NCBI GenBank assembly: GCA_904419005.1 | Contig: CAJFQI010000001.1 | Span: 45,334 to 109,333 of the forward strand | DNA length: 64,000 nt | Reading direction: 5' to 3' | Source: Candidatus Avimonas faecium | GTDB lineage: Bacteria; Bacillota; Clostridia; Oscillospirales; Acutalibacteraceae | Program-made: the position numbers and the translations under genes | In this document: positions 40,665-48,508 of the stretch, piece by piece | Position numbering within the stretch: position 1 is the stretch's first letter | Layout of the letters: every line of letters starts with the position of its first letter | Notes under the pieces: model-generated | Databases searched by the model: none | Told to the model about the DNA's origin: nothing | What the model saw: the letters and a program-made list of their open reading frames with translations, nothing else

Positions 40665-41690
40665 ATGAAAAACCAAGTACACCGCGAGCCGGATTTTGAA
40701 AACATCCGCAAGGTTCTCCGGTGCCAGGTGCCGGACCGGCCCACGCTGTTTGAGTACTTTATGAACGGAGACGTCTACCTGGAGGCCGCCGGCATGTGGC
40801 CGGACGATCCGGACCCGGTGGTGCAGCTGGAATACATGGCCAGGGCCTATGCCGCCTGCGGATATGACTATGTAAACACCTACGGCTGCGATTTTTCCTT
40901 CCCCACCGGGGAAACTCCGTACAAAAACACGATTTCCCTGAATGCCCATGCCCTGATCCAGAGCTGGGAGGATTTTGAAAGCTATCCCTGGCCGGATCCC
41001 AAGCACGGGGATTACTCCCGGCTGGAAAAAATCGCGCCCCTGCTCCCCGGCAAAATGAAGCTGATGACCTCCGGCCCCGGGGGGCTGCTGGAAAATGTGA
41101 TCAGCATTGTGGGGTACGACAACCTGTGCCTGATGACGTACGACGATCCCGAGCTGGTAAAGGCCATTTTTGACCGGGTAGGCGGGATTTTGGCGGACTA
41201 CTATGAGGAGTGCGCCAAATACGATACGGTGGGCCTGCTGATGATCAACGACGACTGGGGCTTCAACACCCAAACCATGCTGTCCGTGGCGGATATGCGC
41301 AAGTATGTGTTCCCTTGGCACAAAAAGATGGTGGAGGCCGCCCACAAAAACGGGAAGCTGGCGGTTCTGCATTCCTGCGGCTATATGGTGGATATTATGG
41401 AGGACGTCATTGAGGATATGAAGTACGACGGACGCCACTCCTACGAGGACAATATCGTCCCGGTAGAGGAGGCCTACCGCCGCTGGGGAGGACGGATCGC
41501 CATCCTTGGGGGGATTGACGTGGACTTTTTGGCCCGCCGCTCCGAGGAAGAGATCCGGGAACGGGCCAAAAACCTGCTGGCCATGTCCGCGGAAAAGGGC
41601 GGCTATGCCTTGGGCTCCGGAAACAGCATCCCGGACTATGTGCCTGCCGCCAAATATTTTGCCATGACCTCTGCCGTTGTAGACGCCTGA
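40665..41690 (+). CDS. UroD-family protein with HxC motif (MtaA-like)
   Basis: 341 residues from ATG 40665 (GGGGGG nine bases before). The barrel has DVYLEAAGMWPDDPDP, GPGGLLENVISIVGYDNL, LMINDDWGFNTQTML, AVLHSCGYMVDIMEDVI, ILGGIDVDFLARRS and YALGSGNSIPDYVP. HSCG matches the zinc-binding HxC of MtaA/MtbA methyltransferases, but the later cysteine of that site is Ser here (GSGNS). True haem UroD usually lacks HSCG. A methyl- or carboxyl-transfer role is inferred; no corrinoid partner is adjacent. The gene stands between pyrE and a decayed copy of the pyrE tail, suggesting that it was inserted there. Confidence 0.82.
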   Translation: MKNQVHREPDFENIRKVLRCQVPDRPTLFEYFMNGDVYLEAAGMWPDDPDPVVQLEYMARAYAACGYDYVNTYGCDFSFPTGETPYKNTISLNAHALIQSWEDFESYPWPDPKHGDYSRLEKIAPLLPGKMKLMTSGPGGLLENVISIVGYDNLCLMTYDDPELVKAIFDRVGGILADYYEECAKYDTVGLLMINDDWGFNTQTMLSVADMRKYVFPWHKKMVEAAHKNGKLAVLHSCGYMVDIMEDVIEDMKYDGRHSYEDNIVPVEEAYRRWGGRIAILGGIDVDFLARRSEEEIRERAKNLLAMSAEKGGYALGSGNSIPDYVPAAKYFAMTSAVVDA

Positions 41691-41727
41691 CGGCTTTGGA
41701 AAGGGCGATACGGCCTCAAGCCCCCGC

Positions 41728-41793
41728 CCCATCGTTACGGTGCGGGAAAAGCTGGAAACGTGCCGGAAGGAGTATGGCGTTCATGGGAAATAA
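41728..41793 (+). pseudogene. Decayed duplicate of the pyrE 3' end
   Basis: The DNA reads PIVTVREKLETCRKEYGVHGK-stop in one frame, against PIVTVRE near the end of PyrE and VREKMEAYLKEYGVRG-stop at its end. By eye, CCCCATCGT.ACGGTGCGGGAAA matches pyrE 40451-40473 at 22 of 23 bases, and the following 50 bases match the last part of pyrE at 40 of 50. The pieces are joined where pyrE carries the repeated string CGGTGCGGGAAA, so the segment between those repeats was deleted. The ribosome-binding site of the next gene lies inside this remnant. Confidence 0.85.
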
Positions 41794-43129
41794 GAAAAGC
41801 AAAAAGAGTACACGCCATGGAAAGCGGCGGCTTGCCGTGGAGGCCGTCGTACTGCCGGCGCTGATAGCCATGCTGTGCAGCAGCTGTGCGGCAGTCGTCC
41901 CGGAGGAAAGCGGGGCCGGCGGGACAACGACGGCCTCCGGCATCCAAACCACCGTTTCGGGCACGACGGAAGCCGGAGGCCCGGCAGCCGAAACCACAGA
42001 CGGCGGGACTGCGGCGACAGACACCCAAACGCCGCCGCACACGCAGGCCCAGGGGACCAACGCGCCTACGCAGAGCGAGAGCGCCGTCCCGGCGGCCTGG
42101 CAGGACGGCGGGATCTTCTCTGCGCATTACAGCAAAGCGTACGCCAGGCTCCAGACCATGAGCGAGGAGGAAAAGGCCGGGCAGGTGCTGCTGGCGCGCT
42201 GCCCAAGCACCGGCGCGGCCGAAGCGGCGGCGCAATTCCATTTGGGCGGCTATGTGCTGTTTGGGCGGGATTTCCAGGGCAAGACCGCCGACGAGGTACG
42301 GAAAACCCTGGCATCCTACCAGGCGGCGGCCGACATCCCGCTGATGCTCGCCACGGATGAAGAGGGCGGCACCGTGGTGCGGGTGAGCGGAAACGCGGGG
42401 ATTCGCGCGGAAAAATTCCGCGCGCCGCAGGAGATTTACGCGGCCGGCGGCCTGGATGCCATCCGCGCCGATGCAGCCGAAAAGGCGGCGCTGCTGGTTT
42501 CGCTGGGCGTGAACGTCAACCTCGCGCCGGTCTGCGATGTGACGTCGGACAAAAGCGCGTATATTTACCCCCGCACCTTGGGCAGAGGAGCGGAGGAAAC
42601 CGGCGCGTACGTCGCGGCGGTCATCAAAGCCTTTCACGCGGGCAATCTGTCTGGGACGCTGAAGCACTTCCCCGGCTATGGCGGGAACGCGGATACCCAT
42701 ACCGGGGTGGCGGTGGACTCCCGTCCCCTTTCCGCCTTTGAAAGCGGGGATTTTCTCCCCTTTGAGGAGGGGATCCGCGCCGGGGCGGACTGCGTGCTGG
42801 TTTCCCATACCATCATGGAATGCCTGGACGCCGAGCATCCCGCCTCCCTGTCGCCCGCCGTGCATCAAAAGCTGCGGGAGCTGGGCTTTACCGGGCTGGT
42901 AATGACCGACGACCTGGCGATGGATGCGATCAAAAAATACGCGGAGGGACGCGACCCCGCCGTGCAGGCCCTCCTGGCGGGGAACGACCTGCTTCTTCTG
43001 GACGATTACGCCGCAGGATACGCCGAAATTTTATCCGCCCTGCGAGCGGGCGTGATCCCGCAGGAGACGCTGGATCACGCCGTGTTCCGGGTGCTTTCCT
43101 GGAAATACGCGCGGGGGCTGCTGAAATAG
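41783..43129 (+). CDS. Secreted GH3 beta-N-acetylglucosaminidase-like protein (NagZ family)
   Basis: 448 residues from ATG 41783 (AAGGAG ten bases before; another ATG at 41774 is too close). A basic N-terminus and hydrophobic stretch (AVVLPALIAMLCSSC) form a signal or anchor; the cysteine could be lipidated but the lipobox is poor. About 80 Thr/Ser/Gly-rich residues follow as a cell-wall spacer. The catalytic domain has LATDEEGGTVVRV, NVNLAPVCDV, GTLKHFPGYGGNADTHTG (the NagZ loop with the catalytic His-Asp) and the nucleophile in LVMTDDLAMDAI. The enzyme would cleave N-acetylglucosamine from peptidoglycan outside the cell. It ends in a strong inverted repeat. Confidence 0.9.
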   Translation: MGNKKSKKSTRHGKRRLAVEAVVLPALIAMLCSSCAAVVPEESGAGGTTTASGIQTTVSGTTEAGGPAAETTDGGTAATDTQTPPHTQAQGTNAPTQSESAVPAAWQDGGIFSAHYSKAYARLQTMSEEEKAGQVLLARCPSTGAAEAAAQFHLGGYVLFGRDFQGKTADEVRKTLASYQAAADIPLMLATDEEGGTVVRVSGNAGIRAEKFRAPQEIYAAGGLDAIRADAAEKAALLVSLGVNVNLAPVCDVTSDKSAYIYPRTLGRGAEETGAYVAAVIKAFHAGNLSGTLKHFPGYGGNADTHTGVAVDSRPLSAFESGDFLPFEEGIRAGADCVLVSHTIMECLDAEHPASLSPAVHQKLRELGFTGLVMTDDLAMDAIKKYAEGRDPAVQALLAGNDLLLLDDYAAGYAEILSALRAGVIPQETLDHAVFRVLSWKYARGLLK

Positions 43130-43182
43130 GCATCATAAGGGAAAGGGGATGGCGAACGCCATCCCCTTTCCCTTATGATGCC
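43129..43182. terminator. 26-bp perfect inverted repeat between convergent nagZ-like and glmS genes
   Basis: The left arm starts GGCATCATAAGGGAAAGG at the last base of the stop codon and continues GGATGGCG; the right arm is its exact complement, with only AA between. Stem 26 bp (in practice 25 with a 4-base loop). There is no T-run on either strand. It probably terminates both convergent genes. Confidence 0.75.
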
Positions 43183-43220
43183 CAAGCCCGGCCCCTCTCT
43201 CCGGACGTTTGGGCGCCGCT

Positions 43221-45050
43221 TTATTCCACAGTCACGCTCTTGGCCAGGTTGCGCGGCTTGTCAATGTCGCACTTGCGGGCCAGGGCGATATAATACCCCA
43301 GCAGCTGCATAGGGACGACCTCCAGCGAGGGCATCAGCAGGTCGTTGGTTTTCGGGATGTAGAGCACATGGTCCGCCTCCGGCAGCACGTCGCGGTTGTC
43401 GTCGGTGGTCAGCACCAGCACCTCCGCGCCGCGGGCCTTGACCTCCTTGATGTTGGACATGGTTTTTTCAATCAGCTTCTCGCAGCAGGCCAGGGCGACC
43501 ACAAAGGTCCCCTCCTCAATCAGGGAGATGGTGCCGTGCTTAAGCTCCCCGGCGGCATAGGCCTCCGAATGGATGTAGCTGATCTCCTTGAGCTTGAGGG
43601 AGGCCTCAAGCGCCACCGCGTAATCGAGGTTGCGCCCGATGAAGTAGGCGTGTTCGAGATAGGCGTACCGCTGGGCGAGCTGCTGGATCTCCCCGGCCTG
43701 GCGCAGGATGCCGGACACCATATCCGGCAGGCGGATCAGGGCGCTGAGCAGCCGCCGCAGGTCGCGGCCGTCAATTTTCCCCAGCTTGTTGGCGATGTAG
43801 AACGCGATCAGGTACAGCATGGTCAGCTGGGTGGAGTAGGCCTTGGTGGTGGCGACCGAAATCTCCGGCCCGGCCCAGGTGTACAGCACGTCGTCGCTCT
43901 CGCTGGCGATGGTGCTCCCCACCACGTTAACGATCGAGAGCACCCGCGCGCCCCGGCGCTTGGCCTCCCGCAGGGCGGCCAGGGTGTCCGCCGTCTCGCC
44001 CGACTGGCTGAGGATGATGACCAGCGACTTTTCGTCCACAATCGGGTCGCGGTACCGGAATTCGGAGGCCAGGTCCACCTCCACCGGCAGGCGGGCCAGC
44101 TTTTCAATCACATATTTCCCGACCACGCCCGCATGATAGGCCGAGCCGCAGGCCACAATAAACAGGCGGTTGATCTTGCGCAGCTGGGCCGCGGTCAGAT
44201 GGATGCCGTCAAGCACAATGCCGCCGTCCGCGTCAATCCGGGGGGAGATGGTGGCCGCCAGCGCCTGGGGCTGCTCCATAATCTCCTTAATCATGAAATG
44301 GGCGTAGCCGCCCTTTTCCGCGCTGCTGACGTCCCAATCCACGGTGATGGGCTGCTTTTCCACCGGGTTCCCGGCCTGGTCAAAAATTTCCACCCGCTCC
44401 CGGGTCAGGCGGGCGATTTCGTGGTCCGCGAGCTGGATCACCCGCCGGGTATGGGCCAGGACGGCCGGGATATCCGACGCGATGAAATTCCCGATATCGG
44501 CCAGCCCCACGATCAGGGGGCTGGCATTGCGCACCGCAATGAATTCGTCCGGATGCTCCGAGCAGAGCACCCCCAGCGCGTAGGAGCCCTCCAGCTGCTG
44601 GATGGCGGCCCGCACGGCGGCCAGGAAATCGCCGGTATAATTCTGCTCAATCAGGTGGGCGATCACCTCGGTGTCGGTTTCGGACAGGAATTCCACCCCC
44701 TTGTCCTGGAGCTGCTTTTTGAGCGCGGCGTAGTTTTCAATGATCCCGTTATGCACTACCGCGAACCGCCCGCTCGCGCTCTTATGCGGATGGGAGTTCT
44801 CGTCGCTCGGCTTGCCGTGCGTCGCCCAGCGGGTATGGCCGATGCCGACCGTTGATTGGATATCCTGACCGCCGTTCAGGCGCTCGCTCAGCACGCTCAG
44901 CCTTCCTTTGGATTTATGGATGACGATATCCCCCTGGTCAATCAGGGCGATCCCCGCCGAGTCGTACCCGCGGTATTCCAGTTTAGCCAGCCCCTCAAGC
45001 AGCAGGGGGGCGGCCGGCTTGCTTCCGATAAAGCCTACGATTCCACACAT
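43221..45050 (-). CDS. glmS: Glutamine--fructose-6-phosphate aminotransferase (isomerising)
   Basis: 609 residues, standard length. After Met removal Cys becomes the N-terminal nucleophile (MCGIVGFIG); the glutaminase domain has TRWATHGKPSDENSHPH, and two SIS domains follow from about residue 285 (SGETADTLAALREAK; ATTKAYSTQLTML). The enzyme makes glucosamine-6-phosphate for cell-wall precursors. It is the biosynthetic counterpart of the NagB-type domain encoded at 2131-3762. Promoter at 45263-45291; long leader of about 205 bases. I looked for the glmS ribozyme core in the leader and did not find it. Confidence 0.97.
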   Translation of the reverse strand: MCGIVGFIGSKPAAPLLLEGLAKLEYRGYDSAGIALIDQGDIVIHKSKGRLSVLSERLNGGQDIQSTVGIGHTRWATHGKPSDENSHPHKSASGRFAVVHNGIIENYAALKKQLQDKGVEFLSETDTEVIAHLIEQNYTGDFLAAVRAAIQQLEGSYALGVLCSEHPDEFIAVRNASPLIVGLADIGNFIASDIPAVLAHTRRVIQLADHEIARLTRERVEIFDQAGNPVEKQPITVDWDVSSAEKGGYAHFMIKEIMEQPQALAATISPRIDADGGIVLDGIHLTAAQLRKINRLFIVACGSAYHAGVVGKYVIEKLARLPVEVDLASEFRYRDPIVDEKSLVIILSQSGETADTLAALREAKRRGARVLSIVNVVGSTIASESDDVLYTWAGPEISVATTKAYSTQLTMLYLIAFYIANKLGKIDGRDLRRLLSALIRLPDMVSGILRQAGEIQQLAQRYAYLEHAYFIGRNLDYAVALEASLKLKEISYIHSEAYAAGELKHGTISLIEEGTFVVALACCEKLIEKTMSNIKEVKARGAEVLVLTTDDNRDVLPEADHVLYIPKTNDLLMPSLEVVPMQLLGYYIALARKCDIDKPRNLAKSVTVE

Positions 45051-45262
45051 GGTTTTGTTTTTGCTCCTTTCCTAGCGCCGCCCTCCCGCGCCTGCCGCCG
45101 ATCCCACAAACGGAGGCAGGCGCAGAAAACGAGCCGGGGCCGAGGGCCGGGATTCCCGGGCGGGAAGGGGCAGCCGGCTCTGCGTCCTGCCGATCCCGTT
45201 CCCGCCCCTTTGCGGCCCTCTCTGCCGCCGGCTCGTCAGCGGCCTTCTACTTACCTTTCTGT

Positions 45263-45291
45263 ATTCTACCGCAGGGCCGGCGAATAATCAA
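45263..45291 (-). promoter_or_regulatory. Promoter of glmS, with 200-base GC-rich leader
   Basis: Minus strand TTGATT (45291-45286), 17-bp spacer, TAGAAT (45268-45263). The transcript would carry a leader of about 205 bases to the start at 45050, full of GC-rich self-complementary segments. Between 45292 and 45569 I see no gene. Confidence 0.65.
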
Positions 45292-45569
45292 GGAAAATTT
45301 CGTCGAAAAAGCCACAAAACATGTCCGAAAATACAAATCCGCCCCGGATGTGTCCTCTGGGAGGCTGTAAAGGACGGGCGGCGCGGGACGCGGGAAGGGC
45401 CAAGCGGCCTGGCCGGGCTCCCTCCGGGCGGGACCAAGCCGGCGGCTGGGAACAGGAAGCCGCGCCCTGCCCCGCGGTATCAATCCCCCGGCCGCCGGGC
45501 ATACTACGGAAGAAACCATCCCGCCGCTTTAAAACAGAGCGACGGATATCCATCTAAGGGGGGACGCCT

Positions 45570-46580
45570 ATGCGGCCGGCGCAGCGGGCGCGCAGATGTT
45601 TACAGGGGAATTGGCTGAACGCCGCCGCGGCCGAATGCACGCGGCTGGGGGCCGGGCTGCTGGTGCTGCTGGGCCAGCTGGCGGCCTTAGCGCTCCTAGG
45701 GCTGGGGGCGGAGCAGGTGATTGCCGCCGGCGCGCTGTGGTCCGGCGGCTGGCTGTACGGCGTGGTGCTGCTGGCAATGCTCCTGCTGGATTGGCTGCTG
45801 GTCTCCCCCCTCCTGGCAGGGCGGGCGCTGTATTACCGGCGGCTGGCTGCCTCCGCCGCGTCTGCCCCTTCCCTGCGGGCGGAGCGGGAACGGGACGCGC
45901 TGGGAAGGACGCAGGAGATCCGCCGGGAGCTCCCTGCGACGGGAACGGCCCGACGGAGGCCCGGGCCGTCCGGCGGGCAAGGCAGAGGGGAAGGGCCGCC
46001 CTATTCCCTCCTCTTTTCCTTTTACCGGCGGGGCTACCTCCGCACACTGCGGTGGCGGCTGGGGCTGTTCCTGCGCCGCCTGGGCTGGGGTGCGCTCTGC
46101 TATGCGCCGTCGGCGCTGCTGGCGGGCTACGGGGAGCTGATCCGCCGGGGCGGGAGCCGCACGCCGCTGGCGGATTTGACCCTGATGCTGTGTACGGTCT
46201 TGGGGCTGGCCGCGCTGCTGGGCGGGTTCGTCGTGCTGGAGCTGCTGATGCTGCGCTACCTCCCTGCCCAGTACCTGCTGGACAGCCCGGAGCAGCGGGG
46301 CCTCTTCCGCCGGGCCCGCCGCATTATGCGGGGCAGGCTGGGGGAAACGGCCGGGCTGTACCTCGGCTTTGCCGGCTGGTTTGCCGCCTGTCTGGCCGTG
46401 CTGCCCTATTTTTACGCCGCGCCCTTATTCCACACGGTGCAGGCGCAGGCGGTGCGGCGCTTTGCGTGCTATGCCGGGCCGGAGGAAAGCCGCGAACCGC
46501 GCAGCCGCCGGAGGGCAAAGGCCGCGCGGTCAAAACGCCGCCGGGCTCCCGCCCCGCAGCCTGCCGGCGCACGCAAATAG
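45570..46580 (+). CDS. Integral membrane protein of unknown function
   Basis: 336 residues, start at ATG with GGGGGG eight bases before. About six hydrophobic segments: LGAGLLVLLGQLAALALLGL, LYGVVLLAMLLLDWLLVSPL, a central pair (GWGALCYAPSALLAG; LTLMLCTVLGLAALLGGFVVL) and AGLYLGFAGWFAACLAVLPYFYAAP. The hydrophilic loop at about 110-150 and the C-terminal tail (RRRAKAARSKRRRAP) are very basic. The layout and the final YFYAAP.F segment resemble DUF975-type membrane proteins, but the match is weak. It stands alone, convergent with the hydrogenase operon. Confidence 0.8.
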   Translation: MRPAQRARRCLQGNWLNAAAAECTRLGAGLLVLLGQLAALALLGLGAEQVIAAGALWSGGWLYGVVLLAMLLLDWLLVSPLLAGRALYYRRLAASAASAPSLRAERERDALGRTQEIRRELPATGTARRRPGPSGGQGRGEGPPYSLLFSFYRRGYLRTLRWRLGLFLRRLGWGALCYAPSALLAGYGELIRRGGSRTPLADLTLMLCTVLGLAALLGGFVVLELLMLRYLPAQYLLDSPEQRGLFRRARRIMRGRLGETAGLYLGFAGWFAACLAVLPYFYAAPLFHTVQAQAVRRFACYAGPEESREPRSRRRAKAARSKRRRAPAPQPAGARK

Positions 46581-46615
46581 CGGCGGCCCTGCCTGTGACC
46601 GGCAGGGCCGCCGCT
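46579..46615. terminator. Terminator hairpin after the membrane-protein gene
   Basis: Perfect 15-bp stem AGCGGCGGCCCTGCC (46579-46593) with its complement (46601-46615) and a 7-base loop, starting at the stop codon. No clear T-run follows. It separates the gene from the convergent hydrogenase operon. The DNA from 46616 to 46865 shows no gene. Confidence 0.7.
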
Positions 46616-46865
46616 AAGTAAGAAGGGAAAAAGCCGCCCGCGTCGGGGCGGCAGAAACGGCGAGCGCAGCGCCCTCCCCGGATAGGCGGAAGGCGACAAG
46701 GCAGGGGCGCAGACGGGAAAACGGGAACAGCCCTCCGCGGCGCGCCGGCGTTTGCCATGCGGACCACGCCGCCGGCGGAGGAAGCACCAGCGCTGCCGCA
46801 TCCTCACCGCTGCCCTATGGCTGTGCCTGCCGCTGCGTCAGGAACGGCGCAGCGGCAGGATACCA

Positions 46866-46916
46866 CACCGTCAAGAATGCCGCACCGTCAAGAATGCCGC
46901 ACCGTCAAGAATGCCG
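46866..46916. repeat. 17-bp direct repeat, three perfect tandem copies, at the hydrogenase 3' end
   Basis: CACCGTCAAGAATGCCG occurs three times head to tail (46866-46882, 46883-46899, 46900-46916). The stop codon of the hydrogenase gene (TGA on the minus strand, 46905-46907) falls in the third copy. The unit length is not a multiple of three, but because the stop lies in the first copy met by the ribosome, copy-number change would not alter the protein. Confidence 0.9.
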
Positions 46917-48362
46917 GTGGATATTGGCCTTGTCAAGGCCCTTGCTCTCCACGTTCTGGGTCACGTTGTCCGCGCCGTCCAGGCGGGTGTCAAAGACCTT
47001 CTTCGACTTCTGGATTTCGGCCAGGGTGGCGGGGCCGCCCATACAGCCGCCCACGCAGAACATCCCTTCCAGGAAATCGACCGGCAGCTTGCCGGCTTTG
47101 AGCAGCATCAGCGCCTTGCGGCACTCGTCCGCGCCGTTGCACTTCTGCGTCCGGACGCCGGCGTCTTCCCCGCGCTCCCGCAGCACCGCGGAGACCGCGC
47201 CGGTCACGCCGCCCGATACCGCAAAGCCCTTGCCGTAGCGGGTGGCTTCCTCGGGGACCGGGGACGCTTCTTCCACCTCAATGCCTTTGGCGCAGAGCAT
47301 GGCGTACAGCTCCTCAAAGGTAAGGGCGTAATCGATCTCGTCGACATAGCTGCCCATGACCTCGTTTTTCTTAGCGATGCAGGGGCCGATGAACACCGCC
47401 ACCACGTCGGGGCGGATGCTGCGGATGTACCGCTCCACCGCGACCATGGGGGAGACGGTGGTCGACACGTATTTTTCCAGCGCCGGGAAATGCTTATGCA
47501 CCAGGTTGACGAAGGCCGGGCAGCAGGAGGAGGTCAGCGGCTCCCCGGCGGCCCGATGCTCGGAAAGCTCCGCCGCCTCGTTGTACGCGACCATGTCTGC
47601 GCCCAGAGCGACCTCGTACACGTCGTCAAAGCCGAGCCGGCGGATCGCCTGCTTGATCTGGGGCAGGGTGGCCGCGCCGAACTGGCCCTCAATTGACGGG
47701 GCGATCATGGCGACGACCTCCTTGCCGCCGTCCCGCAGGGCGTCAATCACGCTGACCATCATCGACACGTCGGAGATGGCGCCAAACGGGCAGCCCACCA
47801 CGCAGGCGCCGCAGTTGACGCACTTCTTGGGGTCGATGGTCGCGATGTCGTTTTCGTCCATGTTGATGGCCTTGACCGGGCAGCTCTTGATGCAGGGGCG
47901 CTCGATCTCAACGATCGCGTTGTAGGGGCAGGCCGCAACGCATTTACCGCATTTGCGGCATTTGGCCTGATCAATCACCGCGCCCTGGGGCGTGCTGGTG
48001 ATGGCGCCGAAGGGGCAGGCCTTGACGCATTTTTTGGCAAGGCAGCTCTGGCAGTTCTGGGTGACGGTGATCTTGGTGATCGGGCAGCCCTCGCAGGCGC
48101 AGGGGATCACATGGACCACCTGCGCGCTGTCCATGTCGGTATACAGCACATCCTGGGGCAGCTTGCCCATAGCCATGCGCACCCGCTGGCGGACGATCTC
48201 CCGCTCCCGGTAGACGCAGCAGCGGAACTGCGGCTTGATGCCCTCAATCATCTCATAGGGGATTTTGTCGTAGGAATCATACAAATCGCCGTCAAAGGCG
48301 TGCCGGGCGGTCAGCCGCAGCACCTCGTGCTTGATTTGTACGATATCGGTGATGTTTTCCAT
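46905..48362 (-). CDS. [FeFe] hydrogenase, group B-like
   Basis: 485 residues. Four iron-sulfur motifs precede the active-site domain: CEGCP...CQSCLAKKCVKACP, CRKCGKCVAACP, RPCIKSCP and CVNCGACVVGCP (residues about 85-205). The H-cluster domain has L1 TSSCCPAF, L2 GPCIAKKNE and L3 EGMFCVGGCMGG, so all four cysteine ligands are present. The TSCCP/GPCIAKK variants and the N-terminal arrangement fit group B (Ruminococcus HydA2-like) rather than classical group A. It should interconvert H2 with protons and reduced ferredoxin in the cytoplasm; physiological direction is unknown. Last gene of the operon, 146 bases after the phosphatase gene. Confidence 0.93.
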   Translation of the reverse strand: MENITDIVQIKHEVLRLTARHAFDGDLYDSYDKIPYEMIEGIKPQFRCCVYREREIVRQRVRMAMGKLPQDVLYTDMDSAQVVHVIPCACEGCPITKITVTQNCQSCLAKKCVKACPFGAITSTPQGAVIDQAKCRKCGKCVAACPYNAIVEIERPCIKSCPVKAINMDENDIATIDPKKCVNCGACVVGCPFGAISDVSMMVSVIDALRDGGKEVVAMIAPSIEGQFGAATLPQIKQAIRRLGFDDVYEVALGADMVAYNEAAELSEHRAAGEPLTSSCCPAFVNLVHKHFPALEKYVSTTVSPMVAVERYIRSIRPDVVAVFIGPCIAKKNEVMGSYVDEIDYALTFEELYAMLCAKGIEVEEASPVPEEATRYGKGFAVSGGVTGAVSAVLRERGEDAGVRTQKCNGADECRKALMLLKAGKLPVDFLEGMFCVGGCMGGPATLAEIQKSKKVFDTRLDGADNVTQNVESKGLDKANIHRHS

Positions 48363-48508
48363 AGCTGTCCATGCCTTTCCGGCCTCCGTCCGGCCAGCGG
48401 CGGAGGCCCTGTTGTAGTGCGGGCGGCAGCCCGCCTCTCCGTAGCGGGAGAAAACGGCTTGCCTGGCGGGAGGGGCGGGCCGTCCTGCGGCTTCCCTCCT
48501 ATAGCGGG

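Noticed and set aside
45051..45262. glmS ribozyme in the glmS leader
   Set aside because: I looked for the conserved core around the cleavage site and the GACGAGG/GGCGGAUGCCUC-type segments and could not find them in order.
45321..45557. Short plus-strand frame between glmS and the membrane-protein gene
   Set aside because: Low-complexity composition, no ribosome-binding site, and it lies opposite and just upstream of the glmS promoter.
46866..46916. CRISPR array
   Set aside because: The three 17-bp units are directly adjacent with no spacers, and no cas gene is in the window.
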